The position numbers and the translations under genes were made by a program. From an uncultured Collinsella sp. (GTDB taxonomy: Bacteria > Actinomycetota > Coriobacteriia > Coriobacteriales > Coriobacteriaceae), in assembly GCA_902496275.1 (NCBI GenBank), contig CABVAC010000017.1, positions 1-38,056 on the forward strand: DNA of 38,056 nt, in the 5' to 3' direction. The notes beneath the pieces were generated by a model that did not search any database, was not told the DNA's origin, and worked only from the letters and a program-made list of their open reading frames with translations. Below, in pieces: positions 31,765 to 38,056 of the stretch. The first letter of the stretch is position 1, and every line of letters begins with the position of its first letter.

Positions 31765-31927
31765 TTCCGCAGCTTGCTCGCCCACAGAGAGCCGGGCGCG
31801 GCCTGTGAGATTTATCGCGAGTTCCGCACGAGCCGAAGAGCACTTAATGTGCTCTTCGTGCGAGCAGGACTGTAGAGCAGGAAATCTCACAGGCCGCGCA
31901 CGGGCCCCTGTGGGCGAGCAAGCGGAC
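31765..31927. repeat. Long multi-stem palindrome upstream of ptsH
   Basis: Nested perfect arms: GCTTGCTCGCCCACAG (31772-31787) with 31908-31923 (16 bases), an 18-base arm at 31796-31813 with 31882-31899, and a tip hairpin CGAAGAGCAC (31834-31843) with GTGCTCTTCG (31849-31858), loop TTAAT. TCCGC/GCGGA extends the base with a two-base bulge. The total span is about 160 bases. No T run follows. It may be a folded RNA in a leader or a mobile palindromic element. Confidence 0.75.
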
Positions 31928-31990
31928 GATAAACACATCTGTCCAATAATTCGTCTGAAACACAATGAAAAACCGTTTGATGTGAGTTAA

Positions 31991-31996
31991 TATAAA
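31991..31996 (+). promoter_or_regulatory. -10-like box of the HPr gene
   Basis: TATAAA, about 65 bases ahead of the ptsH ATG and just past the long palindrome. TTGATG at 31977 is too close to be its -35 box, and no better one is seen. Confidence 0.35.
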
Positions 31997-32061
31997 CAAC
32001 GTCGTGAATCTGACTCCTGCCACATGCATGACAGGGGTTAAACACAAAAAAGGAGTCAACT

Positions 32062-32325
32062 ATGGTTTCTGAGAAGGCTACCCTCGTTAATCCTCAGGGT
32101 CTGCACATGCGTCCGGCTGGTCTGTTCGCCTCCACCATGGGCAAGTACGCCTGTGACGTGACGGTCGTCACCCCCGAGAAGGAGGTCAACGGCAAGTCCC
32201 CGATGGCCCTCATGGCTGCTGGTATCCCCTGCGGTACCGAGGTCGAGGTCAAGTGCGACGGCGCTGACGAGGCCGAGGCTTTGGCTGCTGCCATCGAGCT
32301 CATCAAGAGCGGTCTTGGCGAGTAG
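32062..32325 (+). CDS. ptsH: Phosphocarrier protein HPr
   Basis: An 87-residue cytoplasmic phosphocarrier. His15 in GLHMRPAG takes phosphate from enzyme I and passes it to EIIA. Ser46 in NGKSPMAL is at the regulatory site that HPr kinase phosphorylates in Gram-positive bacteria; whether that kinase exists here is not shown by this window. AAAAGGAG lies eight bases before the ATG. It is followed after 127 bases by the enzyme I gene. Confidence 0.96.
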   Translation: MVSEKATLVNPQGLHMRPAGLFASTMGKYACDVTVVTPEKEVNGKSPMALMAAGIPCGTEVEVKCDGADEAEALAAAIELIKSGLGE

Positions 32326-32452
32326 AACTCAAACGGGTCGCATGTTGAACAACTAAGTTCATATTTGGGGGCGCAGTGACCTGTTGTAAGGTAGCTGCGC
32401 TCTTTTGTCATGGATATGGCAAAACGCTTTATCACATGACACGGAGAGAGGA

Positions 32453-34162
32453 ATGGGAATGTATCAGGGAGTCAACGCTTCCGAGGGCATCGGTATTGGC
32501 ACCGTCATGGTTGCCGTCGATCCCGACTTGACGTTTGAGCCGCACGAGGTTGCTGATTCGGCAGCAGAGAAGGAGCGCTATCAGTCCGCTCTTTCGGTCT
32601 TCTGCGAGAAGACCCAGGCTCAGGCCGACCACATGAAGGAGACGGTGGGCGAGGCCGAGGCCGAGATCATGAGCGGACATATTGTCCTGGCTCAGGATCC
32701 GGGTATGACCGACGCCATCAACGCCGCCATTGACGGCGGTACCTGCGCCGAGCAGGCGCTCATGGACACCTCGACCATGTTCGAGAACATGTTCCTGTCC
32801 ATGGACGACGAGATGTTCCGTCTGCGCGCGGCCGACATCGCCGACATCCGCACCGGTATTCTGGCCGAGCTGCTGGGTAAGGAGGTCGTCGACCTCTCCG
32901 TCCTGCCCGAGAACACCGTCGTTGTCGTGCATGACCTCACGCCGTCCATGACCGCCACGATCGATAAGGCCCACGTTGCCGGTATCGTCACCGAGACCGG
33001 TGGCCGCACGTCGCACTCCGCGATTATTGCACGCGCCCTTGAGATCCCGGCTGTCCTTTCGGTTTCCAATAGCTGCACCGCGCTGCGCAACGGTATGACC
33101 GTTGTCGTCGACGGTGGCAAGGGTATCGTTGAGGCCGATCCCGACGAGGAGACGCTCGCCGCCTACACCGCCAAGGCCGAGGCCTTCGCTGCCGAGAAGG
33201 CAGCCCTCGAGGCCTTCCGTGGCAAGCCGTCCGTGACTGCCGATGGCATCAAGAAGATCATCGCCTGCAACATCGGTAACCCCGATGACGTGCCCAACGC
33301 GCTCGATCACGACGCCGAGGCCATCGGTCTGTTCCGCTCCGAGTTCCTGTTCATGGACTCTGCTGAGCTTCCTTCCGAGGAGGAGCAGTTCAACGCCTAC
33401 CGTAAGGTCGCCAGCGCGCTCAAGGGTGCTCCGGTCATCATCCGCACGCTCGATGTGGGTGGCGACAAGGAGATTCCGTATCTGCATATGGTCAAGGAAG
33501 ACAACCCCTTCATGGGCTTCCGCGCCGTGCGTTACTGCCTGGCCAATCCCGACCAGTACAAGGTCCAGCTCCGCGCTCTGCTGCGCGCTAGCGCCTTCGG
33601 TGACGTCAAGATCATGATCCCGCTCGTCACCTGCGTCGAGGAGGTCTTGGCTGTCAAGGAGCTCGTCGAGCAGTGCAAGGCCGAGCTGACCGAAGAGGGT
33701 CGAAAGTTCAACGAGAACATCGAGGTCGGCATCATGGTCGAGACGCCCGCCGCTTCGCTGCTCGCAGACCGTCTTGCCGAGGTCGCCGACTTCTTCTCCA
33801 TCGGCACCAACGACCTGATCGGCTACACCATGTGCGCCGACCGTGGCAACGACACCATCTCCAACCTGTACCAGGTGTACTATCCCGCCGTGCTCCGCTC
33901 GCTCAAGAACATCATCGAGAGCGGCGTGAAGGCCGGCATCATGGTCGGTATGTGCGGCGAGGCCGCTGCCGATCCGCTGCTCGAGCCGCTGCTGATCAGC
34001 TGGGGCCTGGAGGAGTTCTCGATGAGTGCTCCGTCGATCCTGCGCGCCCGTAAGACCATCAGCCAGTGGACCAAGGCCGAGTGCGACGAGCTCGCCGAGA
34101 AGGCGCTCGCCTGCAACACCGCCGCCGAGGTCAAGGCACTGCTCGAGTCCGCAGCTCGCTAA
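32453..34162 (+). CDS. ptsI: PTS enzyme I (phosphoenolpyruvate--protein phosphotransferase)
   Basis: A 569-residue enzyme that autophosphorylates from PEP and passes the phosphate to HPr. The phospho-His is His188 in GGRTSHSAIIAR, and the PEP-binding C-terminal barrel has the catalytic Cys501 in GMCGEAA and the GTNDLIGYTMCADR segment. I take ATG 32453, with GGAG six bases upstream; ATG 32459 (MYQGVNASEG) is equally possible. Length is normal. A short hairpin and the first PfkB gene follow. Confidence 0.95.
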   Translation: MGMYQGVNASEGIGIGTVMVAVDPDLTFEPHEVADSAAEKERYQSALSVFCEKTQAQADHMKETVGEAEAEIMSGHIVLAQDPGMTDAINAAIDGGTCAEQALMDTSTMFENMFLSMDDEMFRLRAADIADIRTGILAELLGKEVVDLSVLPENTVVVVHDLTPSMTATIDKAHVAGIVTETGGRTSHSAIIARALEIPAVLSVSNSCTALRNGMTVVVDGGKGIVEADPDEETLAAYTAKAEAFAAEKAALEAFRGKPSVTADGIKKIIACNIGNPDDVPNALDHDAEAIGLFRSEFLFMDSAELPSEEEQFNAYRKVASALKGAPVIIRTLDVGGDKEIPYLHMVKEDNPFMGFRAVRYCLANPDQYKVQLRALLRASAFGDVKIMIPLVTCVEEVLAVKELVEQCKAELTEEGRKFNENIEVGIMVETPAASLLADRLAEVADFFSIGTNDLIGYTMCADRGNDTISNLYQVYYPAVLRSLKNIIESGVKAGIMVGMCGEAAADPLLEPLLISWGLEEFSMSAPSILRARKTISQWTKAECDELAEKALACNTAAEVKALLESAAR

Positions 34163-34179
34163 TTTGGTATCAGAGGTAA

Positions 34180-34209
34180 CCGCGTGGTTGGAATGGGCCG
34201 GCCACGCGG
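34180..34209 (+). other. Hairpin between ptsI and the first sugar kinase
   Basis: CCGCGTGG (34180-34187) pairs perfectly with CCACGCGG (34202-34209). No T run follows, so it may set mRNA stability or processing between ptsI and the kinase rather than end transcription. Confidence 0.5.
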
Positions 34210-34236
34210 CCCTCACATATACAGGGGGTACTGTAA

Positions 34237-35169
34237 ATGTTCTACACGCTAACCGCTAACCCGGCTGTCGACATGACGGTTTCGAGCTCTCCGCTCGAGC
34301 CCGACGAGAACGTCCGCACCGGTTCGGCCAGCTACACGGCTAACGGCAAGGGCCTCGACGTGTCCTTCGCCTTCAAGAAGATGGGCGTCGACACCGTCGC
34401 GCTCGGCTTCTTCGCTGGCTTCACGGGCAAGTTCATCGTCGAGGAGGTCATGAACCTGGGTTGCCTCTGCCGCCCGGTCTGGACCGACGGTATCACGCGC
34501 ATTAACACCTACGTCAACGATGGCCAGCACGAGTACGGCATCCTGAACCCCGGCGCCCCGATCACGCCGCAGCACCAGGAGGAGCTCTACAACATCCTGG
34601 ACACCGCGGGCGATCTCGAGTGCCTGATTGTCTCCGGCTCCGTGCCTCCCAAAGCTACGCCTGACTTCCTGGCTCAGGTCATGGAGCACGCTCAGGCTCG
34701 TGGCGCTGACGTCGTCCTGGACCTGTCCTCCGACAAGCTCAAGGAGCTCGCTCACAAGAAGCCTCTGCTCATCAAGCCGAACCATCACGAGATGAAGGCC
34801 ATCTTCGGCGTGCCGGTCGACACCGATGACGAGGTCCGCGTTGCCATGAAGATGGCTCACGACGCCGGCGTTCAGAACGTGCTGCTCACCCGTGGTAGCC
34901 GCGGCGACGCTTACTTCTCCAACGGCGAGGACATCTGGTACGCCAAGCGTGAGTTCAACATCAAGCTGGTTTCTTCCGTCTGCGCCGGCGACTGCACCCT
35001 CGCTGCGTTCCTGCACAAGTGGTACAGGGATCGCGACAACGTCGAGGAGGCCATGAAGCTCGCTATGGCCACCGGCGCCAACGTTGCCGAGTCCGTCGGC
35101 ATCGGCGACTTCGGTCACGTCGATGAGTACAGCAAGCGCGTTGCCGTCCGCAAGCTCGATCGTCAGTAA
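34237..35169 (+). CDS. PfkB sugar kinase, 1-phosphofructokinase type (copy 1)
   Basis: A 310-residue ribokinase-fold kinase. Next to a fructose PTS its likely job is fructose 1-phosphate to fructose 1,6-bisphosphate; tagatose 6-phosphate kinase is an alternative. The catalytic base is Asp252, but the usual GAGD anion hole reads Cys249-AGD. The sugar-phosphate motif GGKGxNVA appears as NGKGLDVSF, with Asp for the conserved Asn. NPAVDMT at the N terminus and the WTDGITRIN segment fit the family. AGGGGG lies upstream of the ATG. It ends at a strong terminator. Confidence 0.82.
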   Translation: MFYTLTANPAVDMTVSSSPLEPDENVRTGSASYTANGKGLDVSFAFKKMGVDTVALGFFAGFTGKFIVEEVMNLGCLCRPVWTDGITRINTYVNDGQHEYGILNPGAPITPQHQEELYNILDTAGDLECLIVSGSVPPKATPDFLAQVMEHAQARGADVVLDLSSDKLKELAHKKPLLIKPNHHEMKAIFGVPVDTDDEVRVAMKMAHDAGVQNVLLTRGSRGDAYFSNGEDIWYAKREFNIKLVSSVCAGDCTLAAFLHKWYRDRDNVEEAMKLAMATGANVAESVGIGDFGHVDEYSKRVAVRKLDRQ

Positions 35170-35197
35170 TCGAATCGCGACATATTCGTGCGCATGC

Positions 35198-35229
35198 GGC
35201 GCCCCGGTTTCGGTCGGGGCGCCTTTTTT
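35198..35229 (+). terminator. Intrinsic terminator between the two sugar kinase genes
   Basis: A perfect nine-base stem, GGCGCCCCG (35198-35206) with CGGGGCGCC (35215-35223), followed by six T. Confidence 0.9.
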
Positions 35230-35318
35230 GTTCCGCCATGGGGGAGAGGTGTCCCGCCGTACTTCATCGCTTCCACACCGTTCACCGAGTTGTCCTAGCC
35301 TTTTACCGATGCGTGGAA

Positions 35319-35324
35319 TATACT
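35319..35324 (+). promoter_or_regulatory. -10 box of the second sugar kinase gene
   Basis: TATACT, about 35 bases ahead of the kinase ATG, after the terminator of the preceding gene. No clear -35 box. It shows the second kinase can be transcribed on its own. Confidence 0.45.
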
Positions 35325-35358
35325 TTCATTAACACGTTGCTTCGTGAAAGGAACATTC

Positions 35359-36291
35359 ATGATTTACACGCTCACTGCAAACCCCGCCATTGACTACAAC
35401 ATCGCCTGCGACGGCCTTACTGCCAATACCGTCACGCGTACCCGCAATGCCGTCTACACGCCCAACGGCAAGGGCCTCAACGTCTCGTTTACGCTTGACC
35501 ACTATGGTGTCGAAACCACGATCCTGGGTTTCTTCGCCGGCTTCTCGGGTGAGTTTATCGTTAAGGGCGCCGAGGCCCTGGGCGTGCCCGTCAAGCCCGT
35601 GTGGACCGACGGTATTACGCGCGTCAATGTGTTCCTCAACGCCGGTCCCGACACCGAGTACAACATGGTCAATGCCGGTGCCGCCATCAATGAGGCCAAC
35701 GAGCAGGAGATGTTTGAACTTATCGATTCGCTCGATGACATGACCTGCCTGGTCATCAGCGGCTCGCTGCCTCCTAACACTTCCGAGGGCTTCTTGGCCG
35801 AGGTCCTGCGCCGTGTCAAGGCCAAGGGGGCCGAGTTCGTCCTCGACATCTCGAGCCATCAGCTGGCAGACCTCATTGCTCTGGAGCCACTGCTGATCAA
35901 GCCCAATGACGACGAGCTGCTTGACATCTTTGGCATCAAGGTGAGCGGTGGCGACGACGAGTCCGTCAAGGGCGCTATGGCCGAGCTGCACGCCAAGGGC
36001 GCCAAAAACGTGCTGCTGACCCTTGGTGGCGCCGGTGCGTACTTCTCCAACGGCGAGCATATCTGGTTTGCCAACCGCACCTTCGACGTCAAGCTGCTGT
36101 CGACGGTGTGCGCCGGCGATTCCTCGCTCGCTGCCTTCCTGTCCGTGTGGCACGACGCCCCCGAGCGCGTCGAGGACGCCCTGCGCCTTTCGATGGCCAC
36201 CGGCGCCAACGTGGTCGAGTGCCCCGGTCTGGGTGATTTTGCCAAGGTCGAGGAGTATAAGAAGGGCATCGCTATCCGCGAGGTCTGCTAA
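35359..36291 (+). CDS. PfkB sugar kinase, 1-phosphofructokinase type (copy 2)
   Basis: A 310-residue paralogue of the preceding gene, sharing the N terminus (YTLTANPA), NGKGLNVSF, FFAGF.GEFIV and WTDGITRVN. Here the conserved Asn of the sugar-phosphate motif is kept (KGLNV), while the anion-hole motif is again CAGD, with catalytic Asp254. It is the better candidate for an ordinary 1-phosphofructokinase. I take ATG 35359, with AAGGA before it, rather than 35344. Its own -10 box and terminators on both sides make it a separate unit, so the two kinases can be regulated differently. Confidence 0.83.
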   Translation: MIYTLTANPAIDYNIACDGLTANTVTRTRNAVYTPNGKGLNVSFTLDHYGVETTILGFFAGFSGEFIVKGAEALGVPVKPVWTDGITRVNVFLNAGPDTEYNMVNAGAAINEANEQEMFELIDSLDDMTCLVISGSLPPNTSEGFLAEVLRRVKAKGAEFVLDISSHQLADLIALEPLLIKPNDDELLDIFGIKVSGGDDESVKGAMAELHAKGAKNVLLTLGGAGAYFSNGEHIWFANRTFDVKLLSTVCAGDSSLAAFLSVWHDAPERVEDALRLSMATGANVVECPGLGDFAKVEEYKKGIAIREVC

Positions 36292-36324
36292 CTCCGGCCT
36301 AAAGCTTGAGTATTTCGAGTGGTT

Positions 36325-36359
36325 CGCATCCGTCTTGGGAACAGGACGGATGCGTTTTT
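36325..36359 (+). terminator. Intrinsic terminator of the second sugar kinase gene
   Basis: CGCATCCGTC (36325-36334) pairs perfectly with GACGGATGCG (36345-36354), followed by five T. Confidence 0.9.
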
Positions 36360-36456
36360 GTTTATCGGACTTGCGTGTGCAGGGGAGGCTGTTTCTTGCT
36401 AGACTTCTTGCAGATGCAATCGACAACCAATTTGATAGCCGCAGGAGGCCACAGGT

Positions 36457-37851
36457 ATGTGCAATGTTTCGCTCAACGGTACGCACCCGACCGATGCCTC
36501 CCTGCGAGTGCTGCGTGCGCTCGAGGCGGCCGGTCTTGAGGCCTGGTACGTGGGCGGTTGGGTGCGCGACGCCCTGATGGGATGCCCCAGCCACGATGTT
36601 GACATGTGTTGCAGCGGTCTGTGGCGGGAATCCAAGGCAGCGCTCGAGGCGGCGGATATCGCGGTCGTGGAGTCGGGTATTAAATTTGGCGGTATCACGG
36701 CCATTAGCGATGGCGAGCGCATCGAGGTCACCACGTACCGTCTGGATGGCTTTTACACCGATGGTCGCCATCCTCAGAGTGTCGAGCGTGCCGCCTCGCT
36801 CGAGGACGATCTGGCGCGCCGCGACTTTACTGTCAACGCCATGGCCTGGCATCCCGAGCGCGGTCTTGTCGACCGCTACGACGGCCAGGGTGACTTGGAG
36901 TGCAAGCTGATTCGCGCTGTCGGCGATCCCAAGCGTCGCTTTAACGAGGACGCCCTGCGCATGCTGCGTGCGGTGCGCTTTGCCTGCCGCCTGGACTTTA
37001 TGATTGAGCCCGAGACCAAGCGTGCGCTTGCCGAGTGCGCGCCGCTGCTCGATGCCGTGGCGCGCGAGCGTGTGGGCATTGAGCTTGAGGGCATCCTTTC
37101 GACCGGCCACGGGGGAGATGCCATGCTGCGCTACCCCGAGCTCATCTGCGCCGCCGTGCCCGAGTTGGCAGCGGGTCGCGGGTTTGATCAACGAAGTGTC
37201 TATCATGCGTTTAACGTCTACGAGCATATCGCTCGTGTTCTGACGGTGGCAGGGGAGCTGGCGCTGTGCGACGGCGTCGCGCCCTCGTCGAGTCTTATGT
37301 GGGCGGCGTTTTTGCACGATGTGTCCAAACCCGAGTGCTTCACGGTCGATCACGCCGGCAGCGGACACTTCTACGGTCATCCCGAGCTCGGTGCCAAGAA
37401 GGCGCGCGTCATTATGGATCGCCTGGCGCTCTCGCACGACTTGGTGCGCGACGTGTGCCTGCTCATCAAATACCATGACAAGCCGCTGCGCCCCGAGCGC
37501 TCCTGTCTGCTCAATATGATGCGCGCGCTTTCGGGTGAGGGCGTCGACACGGCCCGCCTGATTGACGATCTCATGGACCTCAAGCGTGCCGACACACTTG
37601 GCAAGGCCCCGTCGTGCTTCTATTACGTCGAGACGATTGAGGAGATGCGCGCGATGGCGCACGAGCTGCTGAAGGCGGGGGAGCCCTATACGCTCAAGAT
37701 GCTCTCCATCAACGGCGGCGACTTGATCCGTGCCGGCGTTAAACCGGGACCCGAGCTAGGCCAGCTACTCAACGCCGCCCTCGACGCCGTGATCGAAGAC
37801 AACATTCCCAACGATCGCGAAGCTCTTTTGGTCCATCTCAACTTGAATTAG
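36457..37851 (+). CDS. cca: CCA tRNA nucleotidyltransferase
   Basis: A 464-residue class II nucleotidyltransferase that adds or repairs the 3' CCA of tRNAs. The head domain has WYVGGWVRDALMG and the metal pair Asp47/Asp49 in HDVDM; RRDFTVNAMA and RFNEDALRMLRAVRFA follow. A C-terminal HD domain has His287-Asp288 in FLHDVSKPE. AGGAGG lies eight bases before the ATG. A related poly(A) polymerase function cannot be excluded by motif alone. It lies just before a tRNA gene. Confidence 0.92.
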   Translation: MCNVSLNGTHPTDASLRVLRALEAAGLEAWYVGGWVRDALMGCPSHDVDMCCSGLWRESKAALEAADIAVVESGIKFGGITAISDGERIEVTTYRLDGFYTDGRHPQSVERAASLEDDLARRDFTVNAMAWHPERGLVDRYDGQGDLECKLIRAVGDPKRRFNEDALRMLRAVRFACRLDFMIEPETKRALAECAPLLDAVARERVGIELEGILSTGHGGDAMLRYPELICAAVPELAAGRGFDQRSVYHAFNVYEHIARVLTVAGELALCDGVAPSSSLMWAAFLHDVSKPECFTVDHAGSGHFYGHPELGAKKARVIMDRLALSHDLVRDVCLLIKYHDKPLRPERSCLLNMMRALSGEGVDTARLIDDLMDLKRADTLGKAPSCFYYVETIEEMRAMAHELLKAGEPYTLKMLSINGGDLIRAGVKPGPELGQLLNAALDAVIEDNIPNDREALLVHLNLN

Positions 37852-37915
37852 CTACCCAGTTTACCTGCGTGTTCCATAACCTGCCGACAATTTTTCGGCA
37901 ATTTGGAATTTCTTC

Positions 37916-37944
37916 TTGCGCTGACGTTTTTTGTCCCGTAATAT
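37916..37944 (+). promoter_or_regulatory. Promoter of the tRNA-Glu gene
   Basis: TTGCGC (37916-37921), a 17-base spacer and TAATAT (37939-37944), ending 34 bases before the mature tRNA. A weak hairpin TGCCGA/TCGGCA just upstream may end the cca transcript. Confidence 0.6.
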
Positions 37945-37978
37945 ATTTCCTCGCAGCACGGCAGTGCAGATGCCATGT

Positions 37979-38055
37979 GGCCCGTTCGTCTAGCGGTTTA
38001 GGACGCCGCCCTCTCAAGGCGGAGATCACCAGTTCGAATCTGGTACGGGCTACCA
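37979..38055 (+). tRNA. tRNA-Glu (anticodon CUC)
   Basis: A full cloverleaf can be drawn. The acceptor stem pairs GGCCCGT (37979-37985) with ACGGGCT (38045-38051), starting with a G-U pair. The anticodon stem CCGCC/GGCGG encloses CTCTCAA, giving anticodon CUC for GAG. The T arm is ACCAG-TTCGAAT-CTGGT. The discriminator is A and CCA is encoded (38053-38055). The D arm GTCTAGCGGTTTAGGAC is usual for tRNA-Glu. Confidence 0.95.
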
Positions 38056-38056
38056 C

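Larger units (their letters stand above)
31515..32061. other. Gene-free region between the PTS permease and HPr genes
   Basis: This 547-base stretch holds no supportable gene. In order it contains the permease terminator (31552-31586), a perfect 25-bp inverted repeat (31596-31668), a stretch with no clear feature (31670-31764), a long palindrome (31765-31927), and the HPr leader with a TATAAA box at 31991-31996. The short frames that cross the palindrome have no ribosome site. Confidence 0.6.

Noticed and set aside
31805..31990. A 61-codon frame inside the long palindrome
   Set aside because: Its sequence is dictated by the inverted repeats, with no ribosome site or codon pattern.
35329..37662. 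A 777-codon open frame opposite the second sugar kinase and cca
   Set aside because: It spans two genes and a strong terminator and shows no recognisable domain.
37838..38056. A minus-strand frame reading RFELVISALRGRRPKPLDE
   Set aside because: This is the antisense of the tRNA-Glu gene, a well-known false protein in databases.
1..38056. CRISPR array, transposase, integrase, phage or toxin-antitoxin genes
   Set aside because: I looked for regularly spaced repeats and for such protein motifs and found none.

Overview
The window is a GC-rich bacterial chromosome segment. It most resembles a Coriobacteriia actinobacterium, and a Collinsella-like genome is my best guess; this is inferred from gene style and order, not from a search. 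Supporting signs are the actinobacterial order tlyA-nadK-recN, a SigB/SigF-family sigma factor beside an RsbW-like protein, a T-box in front of ileS, a complete fructose PTS, and a very high share of GTC/GAC/GCC codons. Two pieces are much more AT-rich: the partial gene at the left edge (1-120) and a small membrane protein gene (14673-14912).

Layout. 1-634: the 5' end of a peptidase E-like gene on the minus strand, then a structured, gene-free stretch ending in two terminators. 635-1717: an iron-type alcohol dehydrogenase (minus). 1819-5117: promoter, isoleucine T-box, ileS and terminator. 5229-6841: lspA-rluD. 6924-8219: a membrane glycosyltransferase. 8300-10001: a short prepilin-peptidase-like protein and a dGTPase-like HD protein. 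10062-11411: rarA. 11507-14666: a tight four-gene cluster encoding a DUF948-like protein, a degenerate RsbW-like protein, a SigB/F sigma factor and an AI-2E-family permease. 15111-21779: alaS-ruvX-mltG-yqeG-aroK and a strongly degenerate aroB-like gene, all nearly touching. 21912-23042: an Xaa-Pro peptidase. 23227-28321: efp-asp23-nusB-xseB-tlyA-nadK-recN, closed by a bidirectional terminator. 28381-36291: a fructose phosphotransferase region with an RpiR regulator (minus), EIIBCA, HPr, enzyme I and two PfkB sugar kinases. 36457-38055: the CCA-adding enzyme and a tRNA-Glu(CUC).

How the parts work together. The PTS block holds every step from PEP to fructose 1,6-bisphosphate: enzyme I, HPr, the EIIBCA permease that yields fructose 1-phosphate, and 1-phosphofructokinase-type kinases. 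A sugar-phosphate-sensing RpiR regulator is divergent from the permease. The rest is mostly housekeeping: translation, DNA repair, envelope and cofactor supply.

The observations I would follow first are: the AroB-like protein that has lost all recognisable metal and NAD motifs while keeping its place beside aroK; the sigma-factor cluster whose anti-sigma-like partner lacks the ATP-binding residues; a roughly 160-nt near-perfect palindrome and a 25-bp perfect inverted repeat between the PTS permease and HPr genes; a reused hairpin family serving as terminators; and the PfkB pair with altered signature motifs. I saw no CRISPR array, transposase, phage gene or obvious defence system.
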